Shown here piece after piece: positions 36,168 to 43,770 of a stretch of DNA of 46,132 bases. How positions within the stretch are numbered: position 1 is the first letter of the stretch; every line of letters begins with the position of its first letter. The notes below the pieces were generated by a model. That model was not told where the DNA came from and searched no databases. It saw nothing but the letters and a program-made list of their open reading frames with translations. Location: positions 1-46,132 of the forward strand of contig NZ_JALJDX010000184.1 of the NCBI RefSeq assembly GCF_022952855.1. Reading direction: 5' to 3'. The position numbers and the translations under genes were made by a program. Source of the stretch: Pseudomonas sp. RGM2987. Its GTDB lineage: Bacteria; Pseudomonadota; Gammaproteobacteria; Pseudomonadales; Pseudomonadaceae.

Positions 36168-37955
36168 CTATCTCTGCTCGCTCTGGGGCGTCACCCGCAG
36201 CACCTCTTCAACCGTCGTCAGTCCGGCGGAGACTTTCTGCGCGCCAGACAGCCGCAGGCTGCGCATGCCTTCCTTGAACGCCTGGCGCCGCACTGCCAGC
36301 AGGTCGGTATCCGGATGGATCAGCGCCTTGACGCTGTCGGTCAGTTGCAGGATTTCATAGACCCCGGCCCGGCCGCGATAACCGGTGTCGCGACACTCCA
36401 GGCAACCGACCGCCTGTTGGGCATTGCTTGGCAAAGGCGCTTGCCACGGGCGGGTCAGGGTCTGCCAGTCGTCTTCCTCCAACGTCAGCGGGGCCTTGCA
36501 GTGGGGACACAGCGTGCGCACCAGGCGCTGGGCCATGACGCCCAGCACCGTGGCCTTGATCAGGTAGTGGGGCACGCCAAGCTCCAAGAGGCGGCTGATG
36601 GCGCTCGGCGCATCGTTGGTGTGCAGGGTCGAAAGCACCAGGTGCCCGGTCAGTGCCGCCTGGATCGCCATTTCAGCGGTCTCCAGGTCGCGGATCTCGC
36701 CGATCATGATGATGTCCGGGTCTTGCCGCATCAGCGCCCGCACCCCGGCGGCGAAGTTCAAGTCGATGTTGTGCTGGACCTGCATCTGGTTGAAGGACGC
36801 CTCGACCATTTCGATCGGGTCCTCGATGGTGCAGAGGTTGACCTCCGGCGTCGCCAGTTTCTTCAGGGTGGTGTAGAGGGTGGTGGTCTTGCCGGAACCG
36901 GTGGGCCCGGTCACCAGGACGATGCCGTTGGGCTGGCGCGTCATATCCTGCCAGCGACGCAGGTCGTCGGCAGAGAAGCCGAGCTGGTCGAAATCCTTGA
37001 GCAGGACTTCCGGGTCAAAGATCCGCATGACCATTTTCTCGCCGAACGCCGTGGGCAAGGTCGACAGGCGCAGTTCCACTTCACCGCCCTCCGGGGTCTT
37101 GGTCTTGACCCGGCCATCCTGGGGCTTGCGCTTCTCCGCGACGTTCATCCGCCCGAGGTTTTTCAGGCGGCTGATGATCGCCATCGTCACTTGCGGCGGG
37201 AATTGATAGACCGTGTGCAGCACGCCGTCAATGCGAAACCGCACGGTGCCCTGCTCGCGGCGCGGTTCGATGTGGATATCGCTGGCCCGCTGCTGGAAGG
37301 CGTACTGGAACAGCCAGTCGACGATATTGACGATGTGCGCGTCGTTGGCGTCGGGCTCCTGGTCGCTGGCGCCCAGGTTGAGCAACTGTTCGAAATTGCT
37401 CAGGTTGCTCGGCTGCTGGTCAACCGTGGTAGCGCCGCTGACCGATTTGGCCAGGCGATAGAACTCCACGCTCAGACGCTGGATGTCCACCGGGTTGGCG
37501 AGCACCCGCTTGACGGGCAGCTTGAGCACGTGGGTCAGGTCGGCTTCCCAACTGCTGACATACGGCTGGGCACTGGCGACGGTGACCGAATCACGATCGA
37601 CCGCCACCGCCAGGATCTTGTGGCGCTGGGCAAAGGCATAGGACATCAGCGGGGTAACGGCCGCTACGTTGATCTTCAGCGGGTCGATACGCATGTAAGG
37701 TTGGCCGGCCTGCTGGGACAGCCACAACGTCAGGCTTTCGAGGTCCAGGCGCTTGCCGGGTCGGCTCAGATCATCCAGATGCTGGTTGGCGATGAACTCC
37801 AGTGGATGCAATTGGCTGCTGGCGCTGTGGCGTCGGCGGGCGTTGAGCGCGGTTTCGGCCGCGTCCTGGTTGATAATGCCTTGGGCAACCAGTTGGCGTA
37901 GCAGATCATTGAGGTCCAGCCAGCGATCCTGAGTGGCGGCGTGTTTGGTGGACAT
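36168..37955 (-). CDS. GspE/PilB-type secretion or pilus assembly ATPase, orphan
   Basis: A 595-residue cytoplasmic AAA-like ATPase. It has an N-terminal GspE_N/MshE_N-like segment (residues about 10-180), then DIHIEPRREQGTVRFRIDGV. Walker A is VTGPTGSGKTTTLYTTLKKL, with Asp box LCTIEDPIEMVEASFNQMQV, Walker B PDIIMIGEIRDLETAEMAIQ and His box LVLSTLHTNDAPSAISRLLE. The tetracysteine zinc motif is CPHCKAPL...CLECRDTGY. All catalytic elements are intact. ATG 37953-37955 gives MSTKHAATQDRWLDLNDLLR. No pseudopilin, GspF, GspD or pil gene lies in the window, so its machine is encoded elsewhere or it is a solitary paralogue. Confidence 0.92.
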   Translation of the reverse strand: MSTKHAATQDRWLDLNDLLRQLVAQGIINQDAAETALNARRRHSASSQLHPLEFIANQHLDDLSRPGKRLDLESLTLWLSQQAGQPYMRIDPLKINVAAVTPLMSYAFAQRHKILAVAVDRDSVTVASAQPYVSSWEADLTHVLKLPVKRVLANPVDIQRLSVEFYRLAKSVSGATTVDQQPSNLSNFEQLLNLGASDQEPDANDAHIVNIVDWLFQYAFQQRASDIHIEPRREQGTVRFRIDGVLHTVYQFPPQVTMAIISRLKNLGRMNVAEKRKPQDGRVKTKTPEGGEVELRLSTLPTAFGEKMVMRIFDPEVLLKDFDQLGFSADDLRRWQDMTRQPNGIVLVTGPTGSGKTTTLYTTLKKLATPEVNLCTIEDPIEMVEASFNQMQVQHNIDLNFAAGVRALMRQDPDIIMIGEIRDLETAEMAIQAALTGHLVLSTLHTNDAPSAISRLLELGVPHYLIKATVLGVMAQRLVRTLCPHCKAPLTLEEDDWQTLTRPWQAPLPSNAQQAVGCLECRDTGYRGRAGVYEILQLTDSVKALIHPDTDLLAVRRQAFKEGMRSLRLSGAQKVSAGLTTVEEVLRVTPQSEQR

Positions 37956-38099
37956 GCGGTTTCCTATTGGACAGTTGCAGCAAAGCCGCGATACAGACGC
38001 TTCTGCGTCTTCGCTCGGTCTGCAAAAGAATAGTCCCGACACCGCGGACCGTTGGGCCACTACCCGACCAATGCGTTACGAATTCTTGCCTTTGGCTGC

Positions 38100-38432
38100 T
38101 CAACCTGCCGCCAGAACCGGCGCAACCCGCGCAATATCAGCCGCTTGCAGCTCCACGGAGCACACGCTGATCAGGTTACGCAATTTTTCAGCGATCACCT
38201 GGGCACGGTGCCAGCTCACTCCGTCCACCCCGATGTCCATGGACAGCAGATCGTCGTGACGCTCGACGTGAACCTGCCGCGGGATAAGGCCTTGTAAGGC
38301 AAACAGATTCAACGCCCGACACAACAGATCGGGCTCGGTTTCGGCCAGCAGGCGGTACTGCACGTGGCAATGGGGATTGGCGGGATGCCATGCATCGGCG
38401 CGAGCAGGGGCAAGGGTGTCGAGTGAAGGCAT
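38100..38432 (-). CDS. Small ACT-like domain protein, divergent from an Lrp regulator
   Basis: A 110-residue protein. The pattern CHVQYRLLAETEPDLLCRAL, then LFALQGLIPRQVHVERHDDL, then LSMDIGVDGV and VIAEKLRNLISVCSVELQ fits one beta-alpha-beta-beta-alpha-beta ACT-type fold, most like the small regulatory subunit of acetolactate synthase (IlvM). No catalytic partner lies beside it. ATG 38430-38432 has GGAG/GAGAAACC upstream on the coding strand. A 125-bp shared promoter region with a perfect palindrome separates it from the Lrp-family gene, suggesting an amino-acid-responsive pair. Function is inferred from the fold only. Confidence 0.72.
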   Translation of the reverse strand: MPSLDTLAPARADAWHPANPHCHVQYRLLAETEPDLLCRALNLFALQGLIPRQVHVERHDDLLSMDIGVDGVSWHRAQVIAEKLRNLISVCSVELQAADIARVAPVLAAG

Positions 38433-38488
38433 GTGGTTTCTCCTGGAGGCGGGAGAAATGTTTACATGGGCGAGCCGGTATTTCCTGT

Positions 38489-38507
38489 CTAAAATTCCTT
38501 ATTTTAG
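38489..38507. promoter_or_regulatory. Perfect AT-rich palindrome between ACT and Lrp genes
   Basis: CTAAAAT-TCCTT-ATTTTAG has perfect 7-bp arms with a 5-bp spacer in an AT-rich intergenic region; TTTAATTAATT and TTTAATTA repeats follow downstream. Size and composition suit an Lrp/AsnC-family operator controlling both divergent genes. Confidence 0.5.
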
Positions 38508-38557
38508 TGATGTGCGGGTTTAATTAATTCGTCGGCACCACGGCTATAGGTTTAATT

Positions 38558-39028
38558 ATGCAAAATGAGTTGGACGGTTACGACCGCAAGATATTGGCGC
38601 TGCTGCAGGAGGATGCTTCGCTGTCCAGCGCGCAGATTGCCGAGCAGGTGGGTTTGTCCCAGTCGCCGTGTTGGCGCCGGATCCAGCGGATGAAGGACGA
38701 GGGGATCATTCGCAGCCAGGTGACCCTGTTGGATCGGAAGAAAATCGGCCTTAACACGCAGATCTTCGCCGAGATCAAACTCAATGCCCACGGTCGGTCG
38801 AATTTCACCGAATTCACCGAGGCGATCCGCGGCTTTCCCGAAGTGCTGGAATGCTACGTGTTGATGGGCGCAGTGGATTTCCTGCTGCGTATCGTCACGG
38901 CGGACATCGAGGCGTATGAGCGTTTCTTCTTTGAAAAGCTATCGATGGTGCCGGGGATTCAGGAAGTGAATTCGATCGTGGCGCTTTCGGAGATCAAGTC
39001 CACGACGAGTCTGCCGGTGGTGCGCTGA
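38558..39028 (+). CDS. Lrp/AsnC family transcriptional regulator
   Basis: A 156-residue regulator: N-terminal helix-turn-helix (LDGYDRKILALLQEDASLSS, AQIAEQVGLSQSPCWRRIQR) and C-terminal RAM ligand-binding/oligomerisation domain (FPEVLECYVLMGAVDFLLRI, FEKLSMVPGIQEVNSIVALS). ATG 38558 gives the usual MQNELDGYDRKI start. Divergent from the ACT-like gene; probable autoregulator and regulator of that gene. The amino acid effector is unknown. Confidence 0.93.
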   Translation: MQNELDGYDRKILALLQEDASLSSAQIAEQVGLSQSPCWRRIQRMKDEGIIRSQVTLLDRKKIGLNTQIFAEIKLNAHGRSNFTEFTEAIRGFPEVLECYVLMGAVDFLLRIVTADIEAYERFFFEKLSMVPGIQEVNSIVALSEIKSTTSLPVVR

Positions 39029-39058
39029 TCCGATTTCAAAGGAGTCAGTACCGGCCCT

Positions 39059-39153
39059 TTCGCGAGCAAGCCCGCTCCCACATGTTAGTCCTCAGTGAAC
39101 ACAGGCAATGTGTACGACAAAGACCTTATGTGGGAGCGGGCTTGCTCGCGAAG
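39059..39153. repeat. REP inverted pair (GCGAGCAAGCCCGCTCCCACA type)
   Basis: TTCGCGAGCAAGCCCGCTCC(CACAT) and (A)TGTGGGAGCGGGCTTGCTCG(CGAA) are perfect inverse arms around a spacer of about 46 bp, in the convergent 3' gap between the Lrp gene and the CYTH-CHAD gene. Confidence 0.92.
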
Positions 39154-39182
39154 GCGATATTTCAGACACCGCAAAATTTTGA

Positions 39183-40550
39183 TTACAGGCGCAACAAAGT
39201 CTTCCACGCCCGATTCTGATACACCGCAATCGCCTGGTGCTTGCGCGCATCCAGGGTTTCGTCGGTAATCGGTTCGTTGGCCAGTTGCGCCAGTTTGTTC
39301 AGCTCGCCATAGAGACGATCCATTTCTGGCACTTCCAGCACCTGACGGGCGTGGTGCAGCCAGGACTGGATGCGTTCGATGCGCGGCAGTTGCTCGGCGA
39401 GGTCTTCCGGTTGCTGCTGGTAGCGTTGCAATTGCAGGGAGGTGGCTTCCTCGCCCAGCAGGCGAGGCAGCCAGCTGCCCAGTTGCGCGGCGCCCTGGCG
39501 GTTGCCACGGGTGTTGCGCTCGGCGGCCCAGCTACGGGCCAGCAGCCAGCGCGCGGTATTGAGGGAGAACAGGCCCCAGCGTGGGTCCTGCAGCTCCTCG
39601 AGGAACTGCTCCGGCGCCGCCTTGCGCACGTCTTCATCCTCCACACCGGCCTGCACCAGCGGGCGCCAGTCTTCCAGCAATGCATCCAGGGCGACACGCA
39701 GGTCATGGGTCGATTGGCGCGGCGCGGCCTGGCCGAGGCTGCTGAGCAGGGCGCGCAATTCGGCGAGGTTCTCTACCCAATCCTGCAAAAGGCGCCAATG
39801 GCCATTGAAGCGGTATTGCTCGGCCAGACGCTGGCTGCTGCCCAGTAGGTGCCAGCTCAGCGCGGCAAAGGCGTCGTCCAGCGGCATTTCGGCGCTCAGT
39901 TGCGGCGCCGGCAGGCTCAGGGCATAGCTGGCCGCGTCATGCAGGCGATAGCCGCGTTCGGCCTTGCTGATGTCGCAAGGCATCAGGGGCAGGGTCTCAG
40001 CCAGCTCGGCGGCCAGTTCCAGCAGGGCGGCGGGTTCGCCTTCGCGCAGTTCCAGCTCCAGCTCGCAGATCTCTTCCTTCTGCTTGCCGACCACCACATG
40101 GCCCAGGTCGAGGGCGGCTTCGATGACCACCTTGCCCTTGCCACGACCCCAGGCGATTTCCGCACGTTCGCGAACGAAATCGGTGGTGAAGATGGCCTTG
40201 AGGGTTTTCTTGTCCAGGTCCGCGAGGGCCTCGGGCCAGCATTCACCGTCGAGTTTCTTCAGGTCGAGCTTGGCCTTGGGCAGGTGCCAGTCGTATTCGT
40301 TGCGCTCGGACAGGCCGGCAATGCTCTGGCCGCGGGTCTTGAGGGTCTGGATCACCTCTTCACCGTCGCGACGCAGGCGCAGGGCGACCTTGGCCCGGGC
40401 CAGGTCACGCTCCGGCGTGTCGAAGTACTGATTCATCAATTCGTGGCGTTCCCAGCCACTCTTGTTACGTTTTTTCAGCAGCGGATGCTCGCGCAGGGCT
40501 GCCAGGGTCTCGCGGCTGACGCGGAGTTTGATTTCGGTTTCTTTCTGCAT
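39183..40550 (-). CDS. CYTH-CHAD inorganic triphosphatase
   Basis: A 455-residue protein (E. coli YgiF type). The CYTH tunnel enzyme is at about residues 1-205: Glu4-x-Glu6-x-Lys8 (QKETEIKLRV), RAKVALRLRRDGEEVIQTLK, and acidic EICELELELREGEPAAL. A CHAD helical domain spans about 220-455 (conserved histidines in QSTHDLRVALDAL and SWLHHARQVLEV). CYTH enzymes hydrolyse tripolyphosphate; CHAD domains bind polyphosphate granules. ATG 40548-40550 starts directly at the ExExK strand; the 57 upstream codons are not conserved-looking. Divergent from argE. Confidence 0.92.
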   Translation of the reverse strand: MQKETEIKLRVSRETLAALREHPLLKKRNKSGWERHELMNQYFDTPERDLARAKVALRLRRDGEEVIQTLKTRGQSIAGLSERNEYDWHLPKAKLDLKKLDGECWPEALADLDKKTLKAIFTTDFVRERAEIAWGRGKGKVVIEAALDLGHVVVGKQKEEICELELELREGEPAALLELAAELAETLPLMPCDISKAERGYRLHDAASYALSLPAPQLSAEMPLDDAFAALSWHLLGSSQRLAEQYRFNGHWRLLQDWVENLAELRALLSSLGQAAPRQSTHDLRVALDALLEDWRPLVQAGVEDEDVRKAAPEQFLEELQDPRWGLFSLNTARWLLARSWAAERNTRGNRQGAAQLGSWLPRLLGEEATSLQLQRYQQQPEDLAEQLPRIERIQSWLHHARQVLEVPEMDRLYGELNKLAQLANEPITDETLDARKHQAIAVYQNRAWKTLLRL

Positions 40551-40708
40551 GGCCGGAAAATCCAGGGATCGGGTGCGCAGCCGGGAAAGGGTGTGGCTGC
40601 CAAGGTCGTGCAGTGTACAGGAGTCATCCGTCCTACGTGCCGCGACGGTTTCTTCCATGCGCCGGATGGTTCTATGATGGACGCCAAATCGTAAGCCCGG
40701 AGTCAGCG

Positions 40709-41866
40709 ATGCCTTTGCCATCCATGAAAGATCAGTTCGCTGCCCTGATCGCCACGCCTTCGGTCAGCTGTACCCAGCCGACGCTGGATCAGTCCAACAG
40801 TGCCGTGATCGAGCTGCTGGCGGCCTGGCTCGGAGACCTCGGGTTCCTCTGCGATATCCAGCAGGTCAGCCCCGGCAAGTTCAACCTGCTGGCAACGTAC
40901 GGCAGTGGTCCTGGTGGCCTTGTGCTGGCCGGTCACAGCGATACGGTGCCGTTCGACGGTGGGCTGTGGCAGACCGATCCGCTGAAGCTCACCGAAGTCG
41001 ATAATCGCTGGATCGGGCTGGGCAGCTGTGACATGAAGGGTTTTTTTGCCCTGGCAATCGAAGCGCTCAAGCCGCTGCTGGACCAACCGTTCAAGCAACC
41101 CTTGTTGATCCTCGCCACCTGCGACGAAGAAAGCTCCATGGCTGGTGCCCGGGCCCTGGCCGATGCGGGGCGGCCACTGGGACGGGCGGCGATCATTGGC
41201 GAGCCGACCGGCCTGCGGCCGATTCGCCTGCACAAAGGCGTGATGATGGAGCGCATCGACATTCTCGGGCGCAGCGGGCATTCCTCCGATCCGAGCCTGG
41301 GCCACAGCGCCCTTGAAGCCATGCACGACGCCATGGGCGAACTGCGCGGCCTGCGCTTGCAATGGCAGCGCGAATTTCGCAATCCGCAGTTCACGGTGCC
41401 CCAGCCGACCCTGAACTTCGGCTGCATCCATGGCGGCGACAACCCCAACCGGATCTGCGGCCAATGCTCCATGGAATTCGACCTGCGCCCCTTGCCCGGC
41501 ATGGACCCGCAGGTGCTCCGTGCGGCCATCCAGCAGAAGCTCAACCCCATCGCCGAGCGCCATAAGGTCAAGATCGACTACGCGCCGCTGTTCCCCGAAG
41601 TGCCGCCGTTCGAGCAGTCCGAAGACTGCGAACTGGTGCGCGTGGCCGAGCGACTCACCGGCTACGTTGCCGAAGCAGTGGCGTTCGGCACCGAAGCGCC
41701 TTATCTTCAGCGCCTTGGCTGCGAGACCCTGGTGCTCGGCCCTGGCGATATTGCCTGTGCCCATCAACCGGGCGAGTACCTCGAAATGTCACGTATACAA
41801 CCTACCGTGCAGTTGTTGCGGCAACTGATCGGACATTACTGCCTGACGCCGGCCTCCGCTGGCTAA
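40709..41866 (+). CDS. argE: Acetylornithine deacetylase
   Basis: Zinc-dependent M20 metallohydrolase converting N-acetylornithine to ornithine; 385 residues. Metal and catalytic motifs: LVLAGHSDTVPFDGG, GLGSCDMKGFFALAIEA, LLILATCDEESSMAGARALA, and the C-terminal GPGDIACAHQPGEYLEMSRI. ATG 40709 (MPLPSMKDQFAALIATPSVS) has CCCGGAG upstream. argA starts 132 bp downstream. Together they open and close the acetylated part of ornithine synthesis. Confidence 0.95.
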   Translation: MPLPSMKDQFAALIATPSVSCTQPTLDQSNSAVIELLAAWLGDLGFLCDIQQVSPGKFNLLATYGSGPGGLVLAGHSDTVPFDGGLWQTDPLKLTEVDNRWIGLGSCDMKGFFALAIEALKPLLDQPFKQPLLILATCDEESSMAGARALADAGRPLGRAAIIGEPTGLRPIRLHKGVMMERIDILGRSGHSSDPSLGHSALEAMHDAMGELRGLRLQWQREFRNPQFTVPQPTLNFGCIHGGDNPNRICGQCSMEFDLRPLPGMDPQVLRAAIQQKLNPIAERHKVKIDYAPLFPEVPPFEQSEDCELVRVAERLTGYVAEAVAFGTEAPYLQRLGCETLVLGPGDIACAHQPGEYLEMSRIQPTVQLLRQLIGHYCLTPASAG

Positions 41867-41906
41867 ATTGCCCGCTCGCGGGCCCGTATTCATAAGGAGA
41901 GCGCGC

Positions 41907-41933
41907 GTGCCGCCAAGCCTGTTCCGACGATAA
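41907..41933 (+). CDS. Possible 8-codon leader peptide before argA (MPPSLFRR)
   Basis: GTG CCG CCA AGC CTG TTC CGA CGA TAA is preceded by AAGGAG (41894-41899) with 7-base spacing, a better ribosome binding site than the one in front of argA itself. It ends in two arginine CGA codons, lying 65 bp before argA. The Arg-Arg ending just upstream of the first arginine biosynthesis gene suggests translational sensing; this is speculative and depends on conservation. Confidence 0.3.
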   Translation: MPPSLFRR

Positions 41934-41998
41934 CCACCAGCCCGCTGTGCGTCCTGCTTCGTCTTTTTTCGGCTGTTATTTATTACAGGCCCAGGTTC

Positions 41999-43297
41999 AT
42001 GCCCGAATACGTCAATTGGCTTCGTCACGCTTCGCCCTACATCAATGCCCACCGCGATTGCACCTTCATCGTCATGCTCCCCGGCGATGGGGTGGAACAC
42101 CCTAATTTCGGCAACATCGTCCATGACCTGGTGCTGTTGCACAGCCTCGGCGTGCGCCTGGTACTGGTCCATGGTTCGCGCCCGCAGATCGAAACCCGCC
42201 TCGCTGCGCGAGGCCTGACCCCTCATTACCATCACGGCATGCGCATCACCGATGCGGCGACACTTGAGTGTGTGATAGACGCGGTTGGCCAACTGCGCAT
42301 CGCCATCGAGGCGCGCCTGTCGATGGACATGGCGTCCTCGCCCATGCAGGGCTCGCGGTTGCGGGTGGCCAGCGGCAACCTGGTCACCGCGCGGCCCATC
42401 GGCGTGCTGGAGGGCGTGGATTACCACCACACCGGCGAAGTGCGCCGGGTCGATCGCAAGGGCATCAACCGCTTGCTGGACGAGCGTTCCATCGTACTGT
42501 TGTCGCCGCTGGGCTATTCGCCCACCGGGGAAATCTTCAACCTCGCCTGCGAAGACGTCGCCACCCGGGCGGCCATCGACCTGGCCGCCGACAAGCTGCT
42601 GCTGTTCGGCGCCGAGCAGGGGCTGATCGGCGAAGATGGCCGGTTGGTGCGCGAACTGCGCCCGCAGCAGGTTCCAGCCCACATCCAGCGCCTGGGCAGC
42701 GACTATCAGGCCGAGCTGCTGGATGCGGCGGCCCAGGCTTGCCGTGGCGGCGTAGCACGCAGCCATATCGTCAGCTACGCCGAGGACGGTGCGCTGCTGG
42801 CAGAATTGTTCACGCGCGATGGCAGCGGCACGCTGGTGGCCCAGGAACAGTTCGAAGTGGTACGCGAGGCGGCCATCGAAGATGTCGGCGGCTTGCTGGA
42901 CCTGATCAGCCCGCTGGAAGAGCAGGGGATCCTGGTGCGTCGTTCCCGGGAAGTGCTGGAACGCGAGATCGAACAATTCAGCGTGGTAGAGCGCGAAGGC
43001 ATGATCATCGCCTGCGCGGCGTTGTACCAGATCGCCGATTCGGATGCCGGCGAGCTGGCCTGCCTGGCGGTGAACCCGGAATACCGCCACGGTGGCCGGG
43101 GCGATGAATTGCTCGAGCGGATCGAGACCCGTGCCCGTGCCCAAGGGCTCAAGACCCTGTTCGTGCTCACCACCCGTACCGCCCACTGGTTCCGTGAGCG
43201 CGGTTTCGAGCCCAGCAGCGTGGACCGGTTACCGGCAGCGCGTGCGTCGCTTTACAACTATCAGCGCAACTCGAAGATCTTCGAGAAAGCCCTGTAG
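41999..43297 (+). CDS. argA: N-acetylglutamate synthase
   Basis: Catalyses acetyl-CoA plus glutamate to N-acetylglutamate, the first step of arginine synthesis and target of arginine feedback inhibition. The 432-residue protein has an amino-acid-kinase domain (LHSLGVRLVLVHGSRPQIET, GRLVRELRPQQVPAHIQRLG; about residues 1-285) followed by a GNAT acetyltransferase domain (about 290-432: GELACLAVNPEYRHGGRGDE, LFVLTTRTAHWFRERGFEPS). ATG 41999 gives MPEYVNWLRHASPYINAHRD. The SD is poor (CCCAGGTTC). Size equals the family. Confidence 0.96.
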   Translation: MPEYVNWLRHASPYINAHRDCTFIVMLPGDGVEHPNFGNIVHDLVLLHSLGVRLVLVHGSRPQIETRLAARGLTPHYHHGMRITDAATLECVIDAVGQLRIAIEARLSMDMASSPMQGSRLRVASGNLVTARPIGVLEGVDYHHTGEVRRVDRKGINRLLDERSIVLLSPLGYSPTGEIFNLACEDVATRAAIDLAADKLLLFGAEQGLIGEDGRLVRELRPQQVPAHIQRLGSDYQAELLDAAAQACRGGVARSHIVSYAEDGALLAELFTRDGSGTLVAQEQFEVVREAAIEDVGGLLDLISPLEEQGILVRRSREVLEREIEQFSVVEREGMIIACAALYQIADSDAGELACLAVNPEYRHGGRGDELLERIETRARAQGLKTLFVLTTRTAHWFRERGFEPSSVDRLPAARASLYNYQRNSKIFEKAL

Positions 43298-43310
43298 GTA
43301 TAACGCCCCG

Positions 43311-43607
43311 TTACTGTGCGTCAGGCTGCACTCTTTTTGACTTCGGACAAGGAATTGTCCGCAGAAAAAAACCGAAGATTGCAGCCTGTCGCAGGTTTGC
43401 CCATGAAGCGTAAGCCACCGCATCTTCTTTCCGGCCTTGAGATTGAAGGATCTGTGCCCTGTAAAGGTGCAGACGAACAGTCCATTCAGTAATCCGCATA
43501 CTGGCCGATACCCCTATCGCGATTTGACGAAGCTTTGATGGCAGCTATATTTCAAAATAATCTGAAAAGTGCTGAAACAATTCTTTTTGGAAGTATCGAG
43601 AATCCAT
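43311..43607 (-). pseudogene. Candidate LuxR-type HTH regulator remnant
   Basis: Within the 473-bp argA-porin gap, the minus strand reads MDSRYFQKELFQHFSDYFEI, a TAG stop (43545-43547), then LPSKLRQIAIGVSASMRITEWTVRLHLYRAQ... continuing QSQGRKEDAVAYASWANL to TAA at 43311. The portion QIA..VSASMRITEWTVRLHL..A...GRKEDAVAYA resembles the C-terminal helix-turn-helix of LuxR-family regulators (EIA..L.IS..TV..HL...R..AVA.A). No full-length protein, SD or sensory domain is present. It reads as a decayed gene fragment; chance similarity is possible. Confidence 0.35.
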
Positions 43608-43770
43608 TATTCTGCGGGCCGGAATCGCGGGGTTAGACAATGGTCGTAATCACAAAGGGTTACGATTGACTTGCCAGTCACACTCTGGCGCTAATCGCGC
43701 ATCCGCGGATTCAGGGCATTCGACCCGGAACCAAAGAAACACAAGAATTAGAAAACGAGAGGAGCGAAGC

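Noticed and set aside
43344..43361. CGGACAA-GGAA-TTGTCCG hairpin after argA considered as a terminator
   Set aside because: The stem is only 7 bp and is followed by A residues, not T, on the plus strand.
43403..43492. 29-codon plus-strand ORF (MKRKPPHLLSGLEIEGSVPC...)
   Set aside because: No SD, no membrane or domain signature, and it lies antisense to the LuxR-like remnant.
43519..43540. Possible Anr/FNR box (TTGAC....TTTGAT) before the porin
   Set aside because: The halves are in the same orientation and do not form the TTGAT-N4-ATCAA dyad.
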